Part shown: positions 41,688 to 50,815 of the stretch, in pieces | How the letters are laid out: each line of letters starts with the position of its first letter | How positions within the stretch are numbered: the first letter of the stretch is position 1 | Source of the DNA: Paramagnetospirillum kuznetsovii | GTDB taxonomy: Bacteria; Pseudomonadota; Alphaproteobacteria; Rhodospirillales; Magnetospirillaceae | Direction of reading: 5' to 3' | DNA: 64,000 nt | Assembly: GCF_003284725.1 (NCBI RefSeq) | Contig: NZ_PGTO01000004.1 | Coordinates: 248,001 to 312,000 of the forward strand | Program-made: the position numbers and the translations under genes | The notes under the pieces: generated by a model | Databases searched by the model: none | What the model was told of the DNA's origin: nothing | Seen by the model: only the letters and a program-made list of their open reading frames with translations

Positions 41688-42458
41688 ATGTTTAGAGGCA
41701 GGCTTTCGGGACTCTATTTGGCCTTGGCGGGGGGTGTTGCCGTATTGGCGACCCCGGCAATTGCCACTGCTCAACCCGCGTCCAAGTCGGCAGTGCGGGA
41801 GTTGGAATACGCCTATCCCGACCAATCCGTCTGGACCACCAAGATCGACGAGCGCGGCGACCCAGAAAATCCGCTGCTGAGACTGGCGGCCGTGATGTTC
41901 GAGAAGGCCGGGATTCCCTGGCATGGCAAACGCTATCCAGCCGCCCGCATGTTCAATTACCTGAGCGACGGCACCGCCGAATTCTCCATGCTGGTGGACG
42001 CGCCGGTGTTGAAGGAATGCTGCCTGATGGGCAAGGCACCGGTAGCCGCCACCGAGTTGCGAGTCTACCGCATGTCCGGCAAGCCCATGATCAAGTCCAA
42101 GGAGGATCTTGTCGGCAAGAAGGTTATCACCATACGCGGCTATAGTTACGGCGGATTGCTGAACTTCCTGTCCGATCCGGTCAATGCCGTCACCAACAAC
42201 ACCGCCATCAAACACGAGGCGGCTTTCGCCATGTTGGAGGCGGGCCGTGGCGATTATCTTCTCGATTATACCGGCCCCGCCGTGGAAGTTCTCACCGGGC
42301 GCCCCATTACCGGGGTGCAATACGATGTCTTGTCCAAACTGGAAGTGTACCTCGTTCTGGCCAAGTCCTATCCCAATGCCGCGGCGGTATTGAGCCGCCT
42401 CGAATCCATCGTCCAATCGCTCAACAAGGAGGAAATCCTCGGCGTTCCCCTGCACTGA
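41688..42458 (+). CDS. Periplasmic solute-binding protein-like (family 3 fold), orphan
   Basis: 256 residues. A signal peptide (about 1-29) ending ATAQ is followed by a two-lobed domain of the extracellular solute-binding family 3 type, with GKKVITIRGYSYGG and a hinge-like FAMLEAGRGDYLLDYTGPA. No permease or ATPase gene is near, so it may feed a sensor rather than a transporter. The ATG at 41688 has a strong AGGAGG site; the open frame begins 13 codons earlier without one. The next gene is a PleD-like protein 77 bases on. Confidence 0.78.
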   Translation: MFRGRLSGLYLALAGGVAVLATPAIATAQPASKSAVRELEYAYPDQSVWTTKIDERGDPENPLLRLAAVMFEKAGIPWHGKRYPAARMFNYLSDGTAEFSMLVDAPVLKECCLMGKAPVAATELRVYRMSGKPMIKSKEDLVGKKVITIRGYSYGGLLNFLSDPVNAVTNNTAIKHEAAFAMLEAGRGDYLLDYTGPAVEVLTGRPITGVQYDVLSKLEVYLVLAKSYPNAAAVLSRLESIVQSLNKEEILGVPLH

Positions 42459-42535
42459 ACGGGATTCCCCCTTAAGAAGATGCTCAATCCGTATTATGCT
42501 GGGGTATTGACGCTCTTGCGCGAGGCCTAGGTCGA

Positions 42536-43843
42536 ATGATTCGTCTGGCTGATGTCTTAATCGCTCATACCGACACCACCGCCGCCGAGGCTTTTGCGTC
42601 ACGGCTTTCCCACAACGGCTATCACGCCGTTATCGCAGAGAGCTTGGATCAGGCCATTGGCGCCGTCCGTAGCGGTCACTTGGATCTGATCATCATCGGC
42701 CGAACCGCCATGGCCCCGGTGGCGTTTGCCGATGCGTTTCGGAGCCAGCCCGACTGCGCCGATATCCCCATCGTCTTCGCCGCGACCACCGTGGATGCTG
42801 GCATGGTTCAAGATGCCCTGGCCGCAGGCATCGACGACGTCATCACCTGGACCTGCGACGACGTCGAGTTGTTCGCCCGATTGCGGCCCCTGGTGCGCCT
42901 GGCCACCATGCACGCCGAACTGGACCAACGCGACCTTGTGGCCAGAGCCATGGGGGTTATGGCCGCCCCTTCGGCGGGGCAAGCCGATGCCGCCCACCCG
43001 TCCATTCTGGTGGTTGGAAATGACGCGGACGGAATGGCCGCCATTTTCCAGGACATCGCCCGAATCGTCTCGACCCAGAATCTGTATGACGCGGAAGGAC
43101 TGCTGGAGAAGCAGAATTTCGACGCCGCCATCCTATGCGCCGGGGGCGAAGGCGCGGCGTTTCTCGCTTTCTCCTCGCAAGTGCGTAACAATCCACGCCT
43201 GTTCAATCTTCCCCTGGTGATGGTTCTCGAAAAACCCGAGACGATGCCCGCGGCCTATCGCCACGGAGTCAGCCGGGCAATTGTCCGCCCCATCGCGCTC
43301 GATCTGTTCCGGGCCTCGGTGATGACCCTGGTCCGGCGCCAGCAGTTGCGCTGGGCCATTCGCTCGGCCTTGGTGGACAGCCTGAAAGGCCCGACCAAGG
43401 ATGATCTGACCGGACTATACGGCCGCGACTTCCTTGATCGCTATCTGGAGTCCCGGCTGAATATCGCGCTCACGCACCAGCGTCATTTGGCGGTCGTGTT
43501 CTTCGCCATCCCCAATATCGACGGGGTCCGTTCCCAGTTCGGAGACGACGCCGCCCAGCACCTGACTCAGCAACTGGGCCAATGGATCGCCGGATTGCTG
43601 CGGGCCGAGGATGTGACCGCCGTCTACGGCAAGAACGAATTCTGCGTCGTCCTCCCCGATACTCCGCTGATCGAGGCCGAAGTGGTGATGCATCGCATCG
43701 CAGGAGTTCTGGCCTATACGGATTTCGCCGTCCGCGAGGTCTATCAACCGATCAAGGTTTGGGTTCAGGTCGGCTGCACCGACGCCAGATCTGGCGATAC
43801 CCTTGACGGTCTCGTCGCCCGCGCGCGCGCCAAGATGGACTGA
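42536..43843 (+). CDS. PleD-like REC-REC-GGDEF protein with degenerate sites
   Basis: 435 residues with two REC-like domains (about 5-125 and 155-270) and a GGDEF domain (about 285-430). The first REC has Gly55 at the phospho-acceptor place (LDLIIIG). The second has Cys201 there (FDAAILC). The GGDEF motif reads GKNEF (365-369) and the metal-binding Asp block is AIPNID. None of the three domains should be active, so it looks like a c-di-GMP receptor, scaffold or pseudoenzyme. It ends four bases before the DsbA-family gene, so they are likely coupled. Confidence 0.82.
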   Translation: MIRLADVLIAHTDTTAAEAFASRLSHNGYHAVIAESLDQAIGAVRSGHLDLIIIGRTAMAPVAFADAFRSQPDCADIPIVFAATTVDAGMVQDALAAGIDDVITWTCDDVELFARLRPLVRLATMHAELDQRDLVARAMGVMAAPSAGQADAAHPSILVVGNDADGMAAIFQDIARIVSTQNLYDAEGLLEKQNFDAAILCAGGEGAAFLAFSSQVRNNPRLFNLPLVMVLEKPETMPAAYRHGVSRAIVRPIALDLFRASVMTLVRRQQLRWAIRSALVDSLKGPTKDDLTGLYGRDFLDRYLESRLNIALTHQRHLAVVFFAIPNIDGVRSQFGDDAAQHLTQQLGQWIAGLLRAEDVTAVYGKNEFCVVLPDTPLIEAEVVMHRIAGVLAYTDFAVREVYQPIKVWVQVGCTDARSGDTLDGLVARARAKMD

Positions 43844-43847
43844 AACC

Positions 43848-44501
43848 ATGCGCATTGAATACGTGTTCGATACCGTCTGCCCCTGGTGCTATGTGGGCAA
43901 GCGCCGGTTCGAGAAAGCCTTGGCGTTGCGCCCGGATGTGCGCGCGGCCATCCATTGGCGGCCGTTCCTGCTGAACCCGGACCTGCCGCCCGAAGGCATC
44001 GACCGCCAAGTCTATCTGGACCGTAAGTTCGGCGGTGGTGCCAGGGTGCAGCGGGTCCATGCCGCCGTATCCGCCGCCGGTCTGGCCGAGGGAATCGACT
44101 TCAGGTTCGATCTGATCGAGAAGACGCCCAATACACTGAATTCCCATCGTCTGATCCGCCATGCCGCAGGCAGGGGATGCGAGGGCGAGGTGGTGGAAGG
44201 TCTCTATCGCGCCTATTTCGTCGAGGGTCGCGATATCGGAGATATCCAGGTCTTGGCCCAGATCGCCACCCAAGCCGGATTACCGACCAACGAGACCCGG
44301 GAGTTCCTGGAATCCGACATCGATGGAGCGGTCGTGCTCAACGACAACGCCCGCGCCCATCGGCTGGGTGTCAACGGTGTCCCGTGCCTGATCGTCGATG
44401 GTGTCTATGCCCTTGCCGGTGCCCAGGAACCGGAAATCCTGCTGCGTCTGATCGATATCGTGCGCGAATCGGAAACCGAAGCCGCCTTCAGCCCTAACTG
44501 A
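43848..44501 (+). CDS. DsbA-family oxidoreductase (FrnE / HCCA isomerase type)
   Basis: 217 residues, a DsbA-like thioredoxin fold without a signal peptide, so cytoplasmic. The CPWC motif (residues 11-14) lies at the start of a helix; the cis-Pro loop is NGVPCLIVDG. LNSHRLIRHAAGRG and YRAYFVEGRDIGD are typical for the FrnE and 2-hydroxychromene-2-carboxylate isomerase group. The substrate is unknown. Confidence 0.85.
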   Translation: MRIEYVFDTVCPWCYVGKRRFEKALALRPDVRAAIHWRPFLLNPDLPPEGIDRQVYLDRKFGGGARVQRVHAAVSAAGLAEGIDFRFDLIEKTPNTLNSHRLIRHAAGRGCEGEVVEGLYRAYFVEGRDIGDIQVLAQIATQAGLPTNETREFLESDIDGAVVLNDNARAHRLGVNGVPCLIVDGVYALAGAQEPEILLRLIDIVRESETEAAFSPN

Positions 44502-44503
44502 GA

Positions 44504-44872
44504 TTACACCGCGATCAGGGCCGCCGCGACCCGACGATCCTCGGCCAGAAGGACGTTGAAGGTGCGGCAGGCGGCGCCGGTGTCCATGACCTCCAGCTTC
44601 ACCCCAGCCCCCCGCAGGAAGGCGCGCAATTCGCGCGACGGCGGCACCAGGGTCGCACCGCAGCCCAGCAAAAGAAGTTCAGGCGCGGCCTCGACAACGG
44701 GCGCCAGCGAGGCTTCCGTCACCTCCGACAGATCCCCGACGGACCAGGACAGCGTCCGGTCGGGAAACACCAACACGGAGCCTTCCCAGCGCACCGCGCT
44801 GATGGTGAAGCCATGATCGCCATAGCCCTTGATAAGCTGGCGGCCGGCGGGAATGACCGGGGTGATGTCCAT
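44504..44872 (-). CDS. Mth938-like domain protein (DUF498)
   Basis: 122 residues of the Mth938/NDUFAF3 fold: GDHGFTISAVRWEGSVLVFP, ELLLLGCGATLVPP and MDTGAACRTFNVLLAEDR. In alphaproteobacteria the gene follows secF, as here, where its ATG overlaps the secF stop by one base. The mitochondrial relative helps assemble complex I, but the bacterial role is not settled. Confidence 0.88.
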   Translation of the reverse strand: MDITPVIPAGRQLIKGYGDHGFTISAVRWEGSVLVFPDRTLSWSVGDLSEVTEASLAPVVEAAPELLLLGCGATLVPPSRELRAFLRGAGVKLEVMDTGAACRTFNVLLAEDRRVAAALIAV

Positions 44873-45816
44873 CAGGGGGCCGGTTCGGCGGCTTCCTCGT
44901 CCAAGGCCCTATCCTTGCCCGTCCGCAGATTGAAATAGACCAGCATGGGCATGGCTACATAAACCGAGGAATAGGTGCCGATGATCAGGCCCCACAGCAT
45001 GGCCACCGAGAAGCCGTGCAGCACCTCGCCGCCAAAGAACAGCAGCGCCAGCACGGTGACGAACACCGTCGACACCGTCAGGATGGTCCGGGCCAGGGTC
45101 TCGTTGATGGACAGGTTGAGCAGATCGTACAGCGACATGGTCTTGTACTTGCGCAGATTCTCGCGCACCCGGTCGTATTCCACCACCGTGTCGTTCACTG
45201 AATAGCCCGCGATGGTCAAGACGGCCGCCACCGTGGTCAGGTTGAACTCCATGCCGGTGATGGCGAACAGTCCGAAGGTGGTGATGACGTCGTGGAAAGT
45301 GGAGATCAGGGCGCCGACGCCGAACTGCCATTCGAAGCGGAACCAGACGTAAAGCGCGATGGCCAGCAGCGACAACAGCACCGCCAGCACGCCGTCACGC
45401 ACCAGTTCGCCGCCCACCTTGGGGCCGACGATCTCGACGCGGCGATAGGTGAATCCCTCGCCCAGCGTGGCCTTGACCTTGCCCAATGCCGCCATCTGCA
45501 GCTTCTCGTCGCCGTCCTGGCGCTGGACCCGGATCATGACGTCGCGGCCGCTGGTGCCGAATTCCTGCAGGGACACTTCGCCCAGGCCCAGATTGCCCAA
45601 GGCCTGGCGCATGGTGTGCAAATCGGCCGGCCCGGTGGTGGACTGCGCCTCGATCAGGATGCCACCGGCGAAATCGATGCCGAAGTTGAAGCCCTTGACG
45701 GCAATGGCGGTCAGCGAGCCGACGATCAGAATCGCGGTGATGCCGAAGGCGATCAGGCGATGGCGGATGAAGTCGTAATTGGTGCCGTGGGGCAGGATGC
45801 GGTCGATCAGTCTCAT
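44872..45816 (-). CDS. secF: Protein translocase subunit SecF
   Basis: 314 residues with six membrane helices: N-terminal IDRILPHGTNYDFI, the SecF motif NFGIDFAGG after the first helix, and the C-terminal helix bundle (TVAAVLTIAGYSVNDTVVEYDRVREN). With SecD it uses the proton gradient to pull proteins through SecYEG. It lies 12 bases after secD. Confidence 0.97.
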   Translation of the reverse strand: MRLIDRILPHGTNYDFIRHRLIAFGITAILIVGSLTAIAVKGFNFGIDFAGGILIEAQSTTGPADLHTMRQALGNLGLGEVSLQEFGTSGRDVMIRVQRQDGDEKLQMAALGKVKATLGEGFTYRRVEIVGPKVGGELVRDGVLAVLLSLLAIALYVWFRFEWQFGVGALISTFHDVITTFGLFAITGMEFNLTTVAAVLTIAGYSVNDTVVEYDRVRENLRKYKTMSLYDLLNLSINETLARTILTVSTVFVTVLALLFFGGEVLHGFSVAMLWGLIIGTYSSVYVAMPMLVYFNLRTGKDRALDEEAAEPAP

Positions 45817-45828
45817 CTTTGCGGATCC

Positions 45829-47397
45829 TTAGGCCAGCGGCAGCGTCTTGAGGCGGCGCCACGATACCCAGCTGAACACCAGGATACGGTTGACCAGAAC
45901 CGCGGTGTAGAGCGAGGCGAGCAGGCCCAGCGACAGGGTCACGGCAAAGCCGCGCACCGGACCGGTGCCGAACTGGAACAGCAGGGCGCCCGCCACCAGG
46001 GTGGTGACATGGGCATCGAAGATGGTGGCGAAGGCGCGGTCGTAACCGGCCTGCATGGCCGACATGACGGTCCTGCCATTCCTCTGTTCCTCGCGCATGC
46101 GCTCGTAGATCAGCACGTTGGCATCAACCGCCATGCCCATGGTCAGCACGATACCGGCAATGCCCGGAAGCGTCAGGGTGGCGCCCAGGAAGGACAAGGA
46201 GGCCAGCAGCAGGATCAGGTTCAGTACCATGGCCAGATCGGCCAACAGCCCCAGCGTGCCGTAGATCACCACCATCAGGACCACCACCAGCACAAGGCCA
46301 AGCAGGCTGGCGATGGCACCGGCCTTGATGGAATCGGCGCCGAGATCGGGACCGACGGTGCGTTCCTCCAGCACTTGCAACGGCGCGGGCAGGGCACCGG
46401 CACGCAGCAGAAGGGACAGATCCTGGGCCTGCTGAACGGTGAAACTGCCCGAAATGATGCCTGAGCCGCCCAGGATAGGCTCGTTGATGCGCGGCGCGCT
46501 GATGACCTTGTCGTCCAGCACGATGGCGAGGAACTTGCCCGAGGCATCGCGGGTGGTGTCGCCGAATTTCTTGGCGCCAGCAGCGTTGAAGCGGAACCCG
46601 ACCACCGGCCGACCATCGGCATAGGTGGCCTTGGAATCAACCAACATGTCGCCGCCCACCTCGATGCGCTTCCTGACCACATAGCTTTCCGGCATGCCGC
46701 GCTCGCGCTCGGCCGAGGGCAGCACCATGGAGCCGGGCGGAACCCGGCCCTTCAGGGCATCCTCGGTCGACGTGCTGTCGTCCAGCAGATGGAAGGTCAG
46801 CTTGGCGGTCTTGCCCAGCAGCGACTTGATACGGTCGGGATCCTTGACGCCGGGCAATTGGACGACGATGCGGTCCTCGCCCTGGCGTTGGATGGAGGGT
46901 TCGCGGGTTCCCAATTCGTCGATGCGGCGACGAACGATTTCCAGCGACTGCTCCACCGCTGACTGCTTGCGGCGCTTGACCGCGACTTCTGAGTATTTGA
47001 GGGACAGCAGACCGTCCTCGCGCACCTCCAGGGCGGCGTCGGGGTCCAGCTTGCGCAGGAACTCCTTGGCCTTGTCGCGGTCTTCCGCCTCGATGACGCG
47101 GACAGTGACCTGATCACCCTTGGCGCCGAGATCGGAGTATTTGATCTTTTCCTTGCGCAGATTGGTGCGCACGGTTTCCACCAGCGAGGTCAACTGCTCG
47201 CGCACCACGTAGACGGTGTCCACTTCCAGCAGCAGATAGGAACCGCCCTGGAGGTCGAGCCCAAGGCTGACCGGCTGCAGCCATGACGGCAACCGATCAG
47301 ATTGTTCACGGGATAGGAGATTGGGCGCCGCGAAGGTGATCCCGAGCAAGCTCGTGAACACCACCAAGGCGATCTTCCACTTGGGAAAGTGACTCAT
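45829..47397 (-). CDS. secD: Protein translocase subunit SecD
   Basis: 522 residues. First helix, then GLDLQGGSYLLLEVD, the P1 domain with IDELGTREPSIQRQGEDRI and six C-terminal helices with GMAVDANVLIYERMREE. It works with SecF. It follows yajC by about 40 bases in a yajC-secD-secF run. Confidence 0.97.
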   Translation of the reverse strand: MSHFPKWKIALVVFTSLLGITFAAPNLLSREQSDRLPSWLQPVSLGLDLQGGSYLLLEVDTVYVVREQLTSLVETVRTNLRKEKIKYSDLGAKGDQVTVRVIEAEDRDKAKEFLRKLDPDAALEVREDGLLSLKYSEVAVKRRKQSAVEQSLEIVRRRIDELGTREPSIQRQGEDRIVVQLPGVKDPDRIKSLLGKTAKLTFHLLDDSTSTEDALKGRVPPGSMVLPSAERERGMPESYVVRKRIEVGGDMLVDSKATYADGRPVVGFRFNAAGAKKFGDTTRDASGKFLAIVLDDKVISAPRINEPILGGSGIISGSFTVQQAQDLSLLLRAGALPAPLQVLEERTVGPDLGADSIKAGAIASLLGLVLVVVLMVVIYGTLGLLADLAMVLNLILLLASLSFLGATLTLPGIAGIVLTMGMAVDANVLIYERMREEQRNGRTVMSAMQAGYDRAFATIFDAHVTTLVAGALLFQFGTGPVRGFAVTLSLGLLASLYTAVLVNRILVFSWVSWRRLKTLPLA

Positions 47398-47437
47398 GTC
47401 CCGGCCTGCGCTGGTTGGGGGGAAACCGTTCCGCCGA

Positions 47438-47839
47438 TCACTTTTCGGCGGTCTTGTCGTCTTCGGCCTTGCCGGACTTTTCGTCCTTGGCTGCCTTGTC
47501 GTCCTTGCTCGCGGCCACCGGCTCGGTCTTGGACAGAACTTCGGTCAGGGTGGAGCGGATGACCCGCACCCGCACGCCCTCGGCGATTTCCAGAACAACT
47601 TCGGTGTCGCTGACCATCTTGTAGACGGTGCCGACGATGCCGCCAGCGGTCACGACACGGTCGCCGCGACGCAGTTGGTTCAGCATCTCCTTGTGAGTCT
47701 TCATGCGCTTTTGCTGGGGACGGATCAGAAGAAAGTAGAAGACCACGAAGATCAGAACCAGCGGCAGAAACTGTTCGAGGGCGCCGAAGGTACCACCGGA
47801 AGCGGCGGCGGCCTGGGCGTAAGCGGGCGACACGAACAT
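47438..47839 (-). CDS. yajC: Preprotein translocase subunit YajC
   Basis: 133 residues: one membrane helix (LPLVLIFVVFYFLLIRPQQKR near residues 19-39), then the YajC domain with RRGDRVVTAGGIVGTVYK, and a long charged, Lys/Asp-rich tail. It associates with SecDF. ATG 47839 has an AAGGAG site; the upstream codon at 47857 adds six residues without a better site. Confidence 0.95.
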   Translation of the reverse strand: MFVSPAYAQAAAASGGTFGALEQFLPLVLIFVVFYFLLIRPQQKRMKTHKEMLNQLRRGDRVVTAGGIVGTVYKMVSDTEVVLEIAEGVRVRVIRSTLTEVLSKTEPVAASKDDKAAKDEKSGKAEDDKTAEK

Positions 47840-47986
47840 CACTGTCTCCTTGGGCAAAAAATCGTTGCCGGAATATAGCGGTCAAACGCCGCGATGCAAA
47901 CGCCAAGTGGGTTTTTTCGCAAAACCTTGATCCAACATACCGAGATGATAGGCTCACCCCTCCGCCGTCCTGATCGGAAGCCAGAG

Positions 47987-48841
47987 ATGATCCCAGCCGA
48001 TGCCGTCCAGGCCCTCAACCGAATTGCCGACGCTCTCGATCGTCTGGCGCCAAAGCCCCTCGCGGCGACAGATCTGTCGTCGGCCGATGCCTTCGTCTGG
48101 CACGCCGATCCCGACCGGCTGGAACCCATCCTGGCCGTCAATCGGGTTGACATCCAGTTGCTCCAGGGCATCGAGCGTCAGCGTGAGCAGCTGCTTCTGA
48201 ACACCAGGCGTTTCGCCGACGGGCTACCCGCCAACAACGCCCTGCTATGGGGCGCCAGGGGGACCGGCAAGAGCTCGCTGGTCAAGGCGGTGCACGCCAC
48301 AATGAACGCCGAGCGCCCGCGTTCCTTGGCGTTGGTGGAAATCCATCGCGAGGACATACCCTCCCTGCCCCGCTGCCTGAAGCTTCTCAAGGAAAGCGGA
48401 CGGCGCGCCATCCTGTTCTGCGACGACTTGTCCTTCGACCAGCAGGACGACGCCTATAAATCGCTGAAAGCGGTGCTGGAAGGCGGTATCGAGGGCCGCC
48501 CCGACAATGTGGTGTTCTACGCCACCTCCAACCGCCGCCATTTGATGGCCCGCGACATGATCGACAACGAACGTTCCACCGCCATCAATCCCGGCGAGGC
48601 GGTCGAGGAAAAAGTGTCGCTGTCCGACCGCTTCGGCCTGTGGCTGGGCTTCCACCATGTGGCCCAGGATACCTTCTTCGCCATCGTCGAAGGCTATGTC
48701 GCCCATTACGGCCTGCCCATCGCCACCGAGGATCTCCACCGCGAGGCCAATGAATGGGCGGTGACACGAGGCTCGCGCTCCGGCCGCGTGGCCTGGCAAT
48801 TCATCCAGGATCTGGCTGGACGCCTGGGGAAGACGCTCTGA
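47987..48841 (+). CDS. DUF815 family ATPase (AAA-type)
   Basis: 284 residues with Walker A GARGTGKSS (89-97) and Walker B RRAILFCDDLSF (about 128-139), then ATSNRRHLMARDM. These mark the DUF815 P-loop ATPases, whose function is not known. ATG 47987 has GGAAG upstream and the family-like start; a longer frame opens at 47894. It is divergent from yajC and convergent with the nlpD-like gene, overlapping its end by 41 bases. Confidence 0.85.
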   Translation: MIPADAVQALNRIADALDRLAPKPLAATDLSSADAFVWHADPDRLEPILAVNRVDIQLLQGIERQREQLLLNTRRFADGLPANNALLWGARGTGKSSLVKAVHATMNAERPRSLALVEIHREDIPSLPRCLKLLKESGRRAILFCDDLSFDQQDDAYKSLKAVLEGGIEGRPDNVVFYATSNRRHLMARDMIDNERSTAINPGEAVEEKVSLSDRFGLWLGFHHVAQDTFFAIVEGYVAHYGLPIATEDLHREANEWAVTRGSRSGRVAWQFIQDLAGRLGKTL

Positions 48842-49847
48842 ACTCGTTCAAACCGGCGACGTTGTCTTCGAGATAATCGGTGGGATTGACCGCTTCGGTT
48901 CCGCGCCGGATCTCGAAATGCAATTGCGGCGCGGTGACGCTGCCCGACGATCCGACGGTGGCGATGACTTGCCCGCGCTTGACCTGATCGCCGCGCTTGA
49001 CCTTAAGCTGGTCGTTATGGGCATAGGCGGTCATCCAGTTATCCGCATGCTTGATCAGCAGCAAATTGCCGAATCCCTTCAACTCATTGCCCACATAGGC
49101 GACGGTTCCATTCTCGGCCGCCTTGACCGGCGTTCCCCTGGCGGCGGCGATGTTGATTCCGTCATTATGCTGGCCCCGGCCCGGCAAGGGGCCGAATTCC
49201 GCCAACACTTCCCCCTTCAGCGGCCAAAGGAAGGTGCTGCCCCCGCGCGGTGGTGGCGCGGCCATCGGCGGCGGCGGCTGGTGAGATGGCGGCTGAGCCA
49301 TGACCGTTTGCTGCTGTGGCGCCATTGCGGCGTCGGTCGAAGTCCGCCCCTGATTGGGCGACGTCACCGTCAGGCTTGTGGCACTGTTGCCCGAGGGTAG
49401 TCGTTGTGCCGCCGTGGACTGGGGAGTGGAAGCGCCGGGGATAGTCAGCCGCTCGCCCACATGCAGCACATAGGGTGCCTTCTTGTTGTTGGTGGCGGCG
49501 AAGGTGTTGAAGTCCACCTTGAAGCGCCGCGCCAGCACGGACAGGGTATCGCCCCGCTGGACCACATAGTCCGACCCGCCGCCAGGCAACCGCAGCGCCG
49601 TGCCGGGAACCAGGGTATAGGGCGGCTGTAGTCCATTGGCTTCGATCAGCTCGCGGACCGACAGGCTATAGCGCCTTGCGATGGAATAGACCGTGTCGCC
49701 GGCATAGACGGTCACGGTGGCGGGTCGCTGGACCTGCATGGGACCGGCGCCCTGCCCCACCGGCACCTTGGAGTCCCAACTGGGCTGGCAGGCGGCAAGC
49801 AGGCCGACGCCCAATAGGACAGCTATATGATGTGTGGCGAACCTCAT
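48801..49847 (-). CDS. nlpD: NlpD-like lipoprotein, LysM-LysM-LytM (inactive M23 fold)
   Basis: 348 residues: lipobox LAAC (Cys20), two LysM peptidoglycan-binding motifs (about 48-92, AGDTVYSIARRYSLS; and 98-142, RGDTLSVLARRFKVD), a proline-rich linker, and a LytM domain. The zinc motif is changed: HNDGIN replaces H-x-G-x-D, while YAHND and LHFEIRRG remain. This is the pattern of NlpD, which activates amidases instead of cutting glycan peptides. Position next to surE and pcm supports it, although other genes separate them. The reading frame extends upstream to 49976 but ATG 49847 gives the lipoprotein signal. Confidence 0.88.
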   Translation of the reverse strand: MRFATHHIAVLLGVGLLAACQPSWDSKVPVGQGAGPMQVQRPATVTVYAGDTVYSIARRYSLSVRELIEANGLQPPYTLVPGTALRLPGGGSDYVVQRGDTLSVLARRFKVDFNTFAATNNKKAPYVLHVGERLTIPGASTPQSTAAQRLPSGNSATSLTVTSPNQGRTSTDAAMAPQQQTVMAQPPSHQPPPPMAAPPPRGGSTFLWPLKGEVLAEFGPLPGRGQHNDGINIAAARGTPVKAAENGTVAYVGNELKGFGNLLLIKHADNWMTAYAHNDQLKVKRGDQVKRGQVIATVGSSGSVTAPQLHFEIRRGTEAVNPTDYLEDNVAGLNEFRASSPGVQPDPG

Positions 49848-50170
49848 GCGCGCCACTATAGCCATTCCGTGTGGTGGGGGGCAATCAACTTGCCTGTCAT
49901 CCCGAGCGCAGGCGAGGGATCTCCGCTTGGACTGTCGGTGCCGATTCTGAAATGCCGGATCAGGACGAGATCCCACCTAGAACCAATCGATATTCAGGCG
50001 GATAGGCCAAGACATGGGCCACAGATGAGCACAGATTCCCGCTGCGCGGGTCACAGATAAGGAAATACCTCAATTCATTTGAGTTTATCTGTGTTCATCT
50101 GTGGCTAAAATTCCTGACGGACAGACGTTCCGGCCCGATTTCAGCCGAATTCCCTGAATGTCGATACCGC
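49848..50170. other. Intergenic region with repeats between nlpD and pcm
   Basis: 323 bases without a gene. It contains a half element starting CTGTCATCCCGAGCGCAGGC (49894-49924), a likely remnant of a common proteobacterial repeat, and the second copy of the CACAGAT palindrome (50017-50105). nlpD and pcm are on the same strand and may still be co-transcribed. Confidence 0.6.
50017..50105. repeat. Dispersed palindromic repeat, CACAGAT family, copy 2
   Basis: It starts GGCCACAGATGAGCACAGAT and ends ATCTGTGTTCATCTGTGGC. Its reverse complement aligns with 21295-21374 along its length, with a few extra bases in the middle. It lies between genes like copy 1. Confidence 0.8.
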
Positions 50171-50815
50171 CTATTCCTCTGGCAGACCTTCGACCAGGGG
50201 AACGAAGCGAACCGGCAAGAATGGGTGGATATCGATGCCGTCGGCGGTCTTGGTGACCCGCACCAGTTCCTGGTCCTGTCCGCCCACATCGCCCAGTGGC
50301 AGCACCATGATGCCGTCGGGCTTCAACTGGTCCACCAGGGCGGGCGGAATGTCGGGCGCGGCGGCCGTCACCATGATGCGGTCGAACGGCGCCTGTTCCG
50401 GCCAGCCGCGCGAGCCGTCGCCCATGCGCGCCGTGATGTTGTGCAGCCGCAATTGCTTGAAGCGCGCTTCCGCCTGGGCGAGCAGCGGCTTGTGGCGCTC
50501 CACCGTGTAGAGCCTGCGGCACAACTGGGCGAGCACGGCGGCCTGATAGCCCGAGCCGGTCCCCACTTCCAGCACCTTCATGCGCTCGCCCACGTCCAGC
50601 GCCTGGGTCATCAGCGCCACCACCAGCGGCTGGCTGACGGTCTGGCCGCAATCGATGGGCAAGGCGGTGTTCTCATAGGCCTGATCGAGGAAAGGTCCGG
50701 CGATGAACAGCTCGCGGGGGATGCGCTCAATGGCGGACAGGGTTCGGGTATCGGCGACTCCCATGCGCCGCAACTCCATCAGCAAACGGATGATGCGGGG
50801 TTCCGACGGGCTCAT
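50171..50815 (-). CDS. pcm: Protein-L-isoaspartate O-methyltransferase
   Basis: 214 residues with the family hallmarks TVSQPLVVALMTQAL (substrate loop), VLEVGTGSGYQAAVLAQ (motif I) and MVTAAAPDIPPALVDQL. It repairs isoaspartyl residues in aged proteins using SAM. The ATG at 50815 overlaps the surE stop (ATGA). The frame remains open far upstream through surE in another register, which is shadow sequence. Confidence 0.95.
   Translation of the reverse strand: MSPSEPRIIRLLMELRRMGVADTRTLSAIERIPRELFIAGPFLDQAYENTALPIDCGQTVSQPLVVALMTQALDVGERMKVLEVGTGSGYQAAVLAQLCRRLYTVERHKPLLAQAEARFKQLRLHNITARMGDGSRGWPEQAPFDRIMVTAAAPDIPPALVDQLKPDGIMVLPLGDVGGQDQELVRVTKTADGIDIHPFLPVRFVPLVEGLPEE

Noticed and set aside
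49894-49977. Complete second REP-like element
   Set aside because: The left part resembles a common repeat end, but the right part does not pair with it, so it is at most a remnant.
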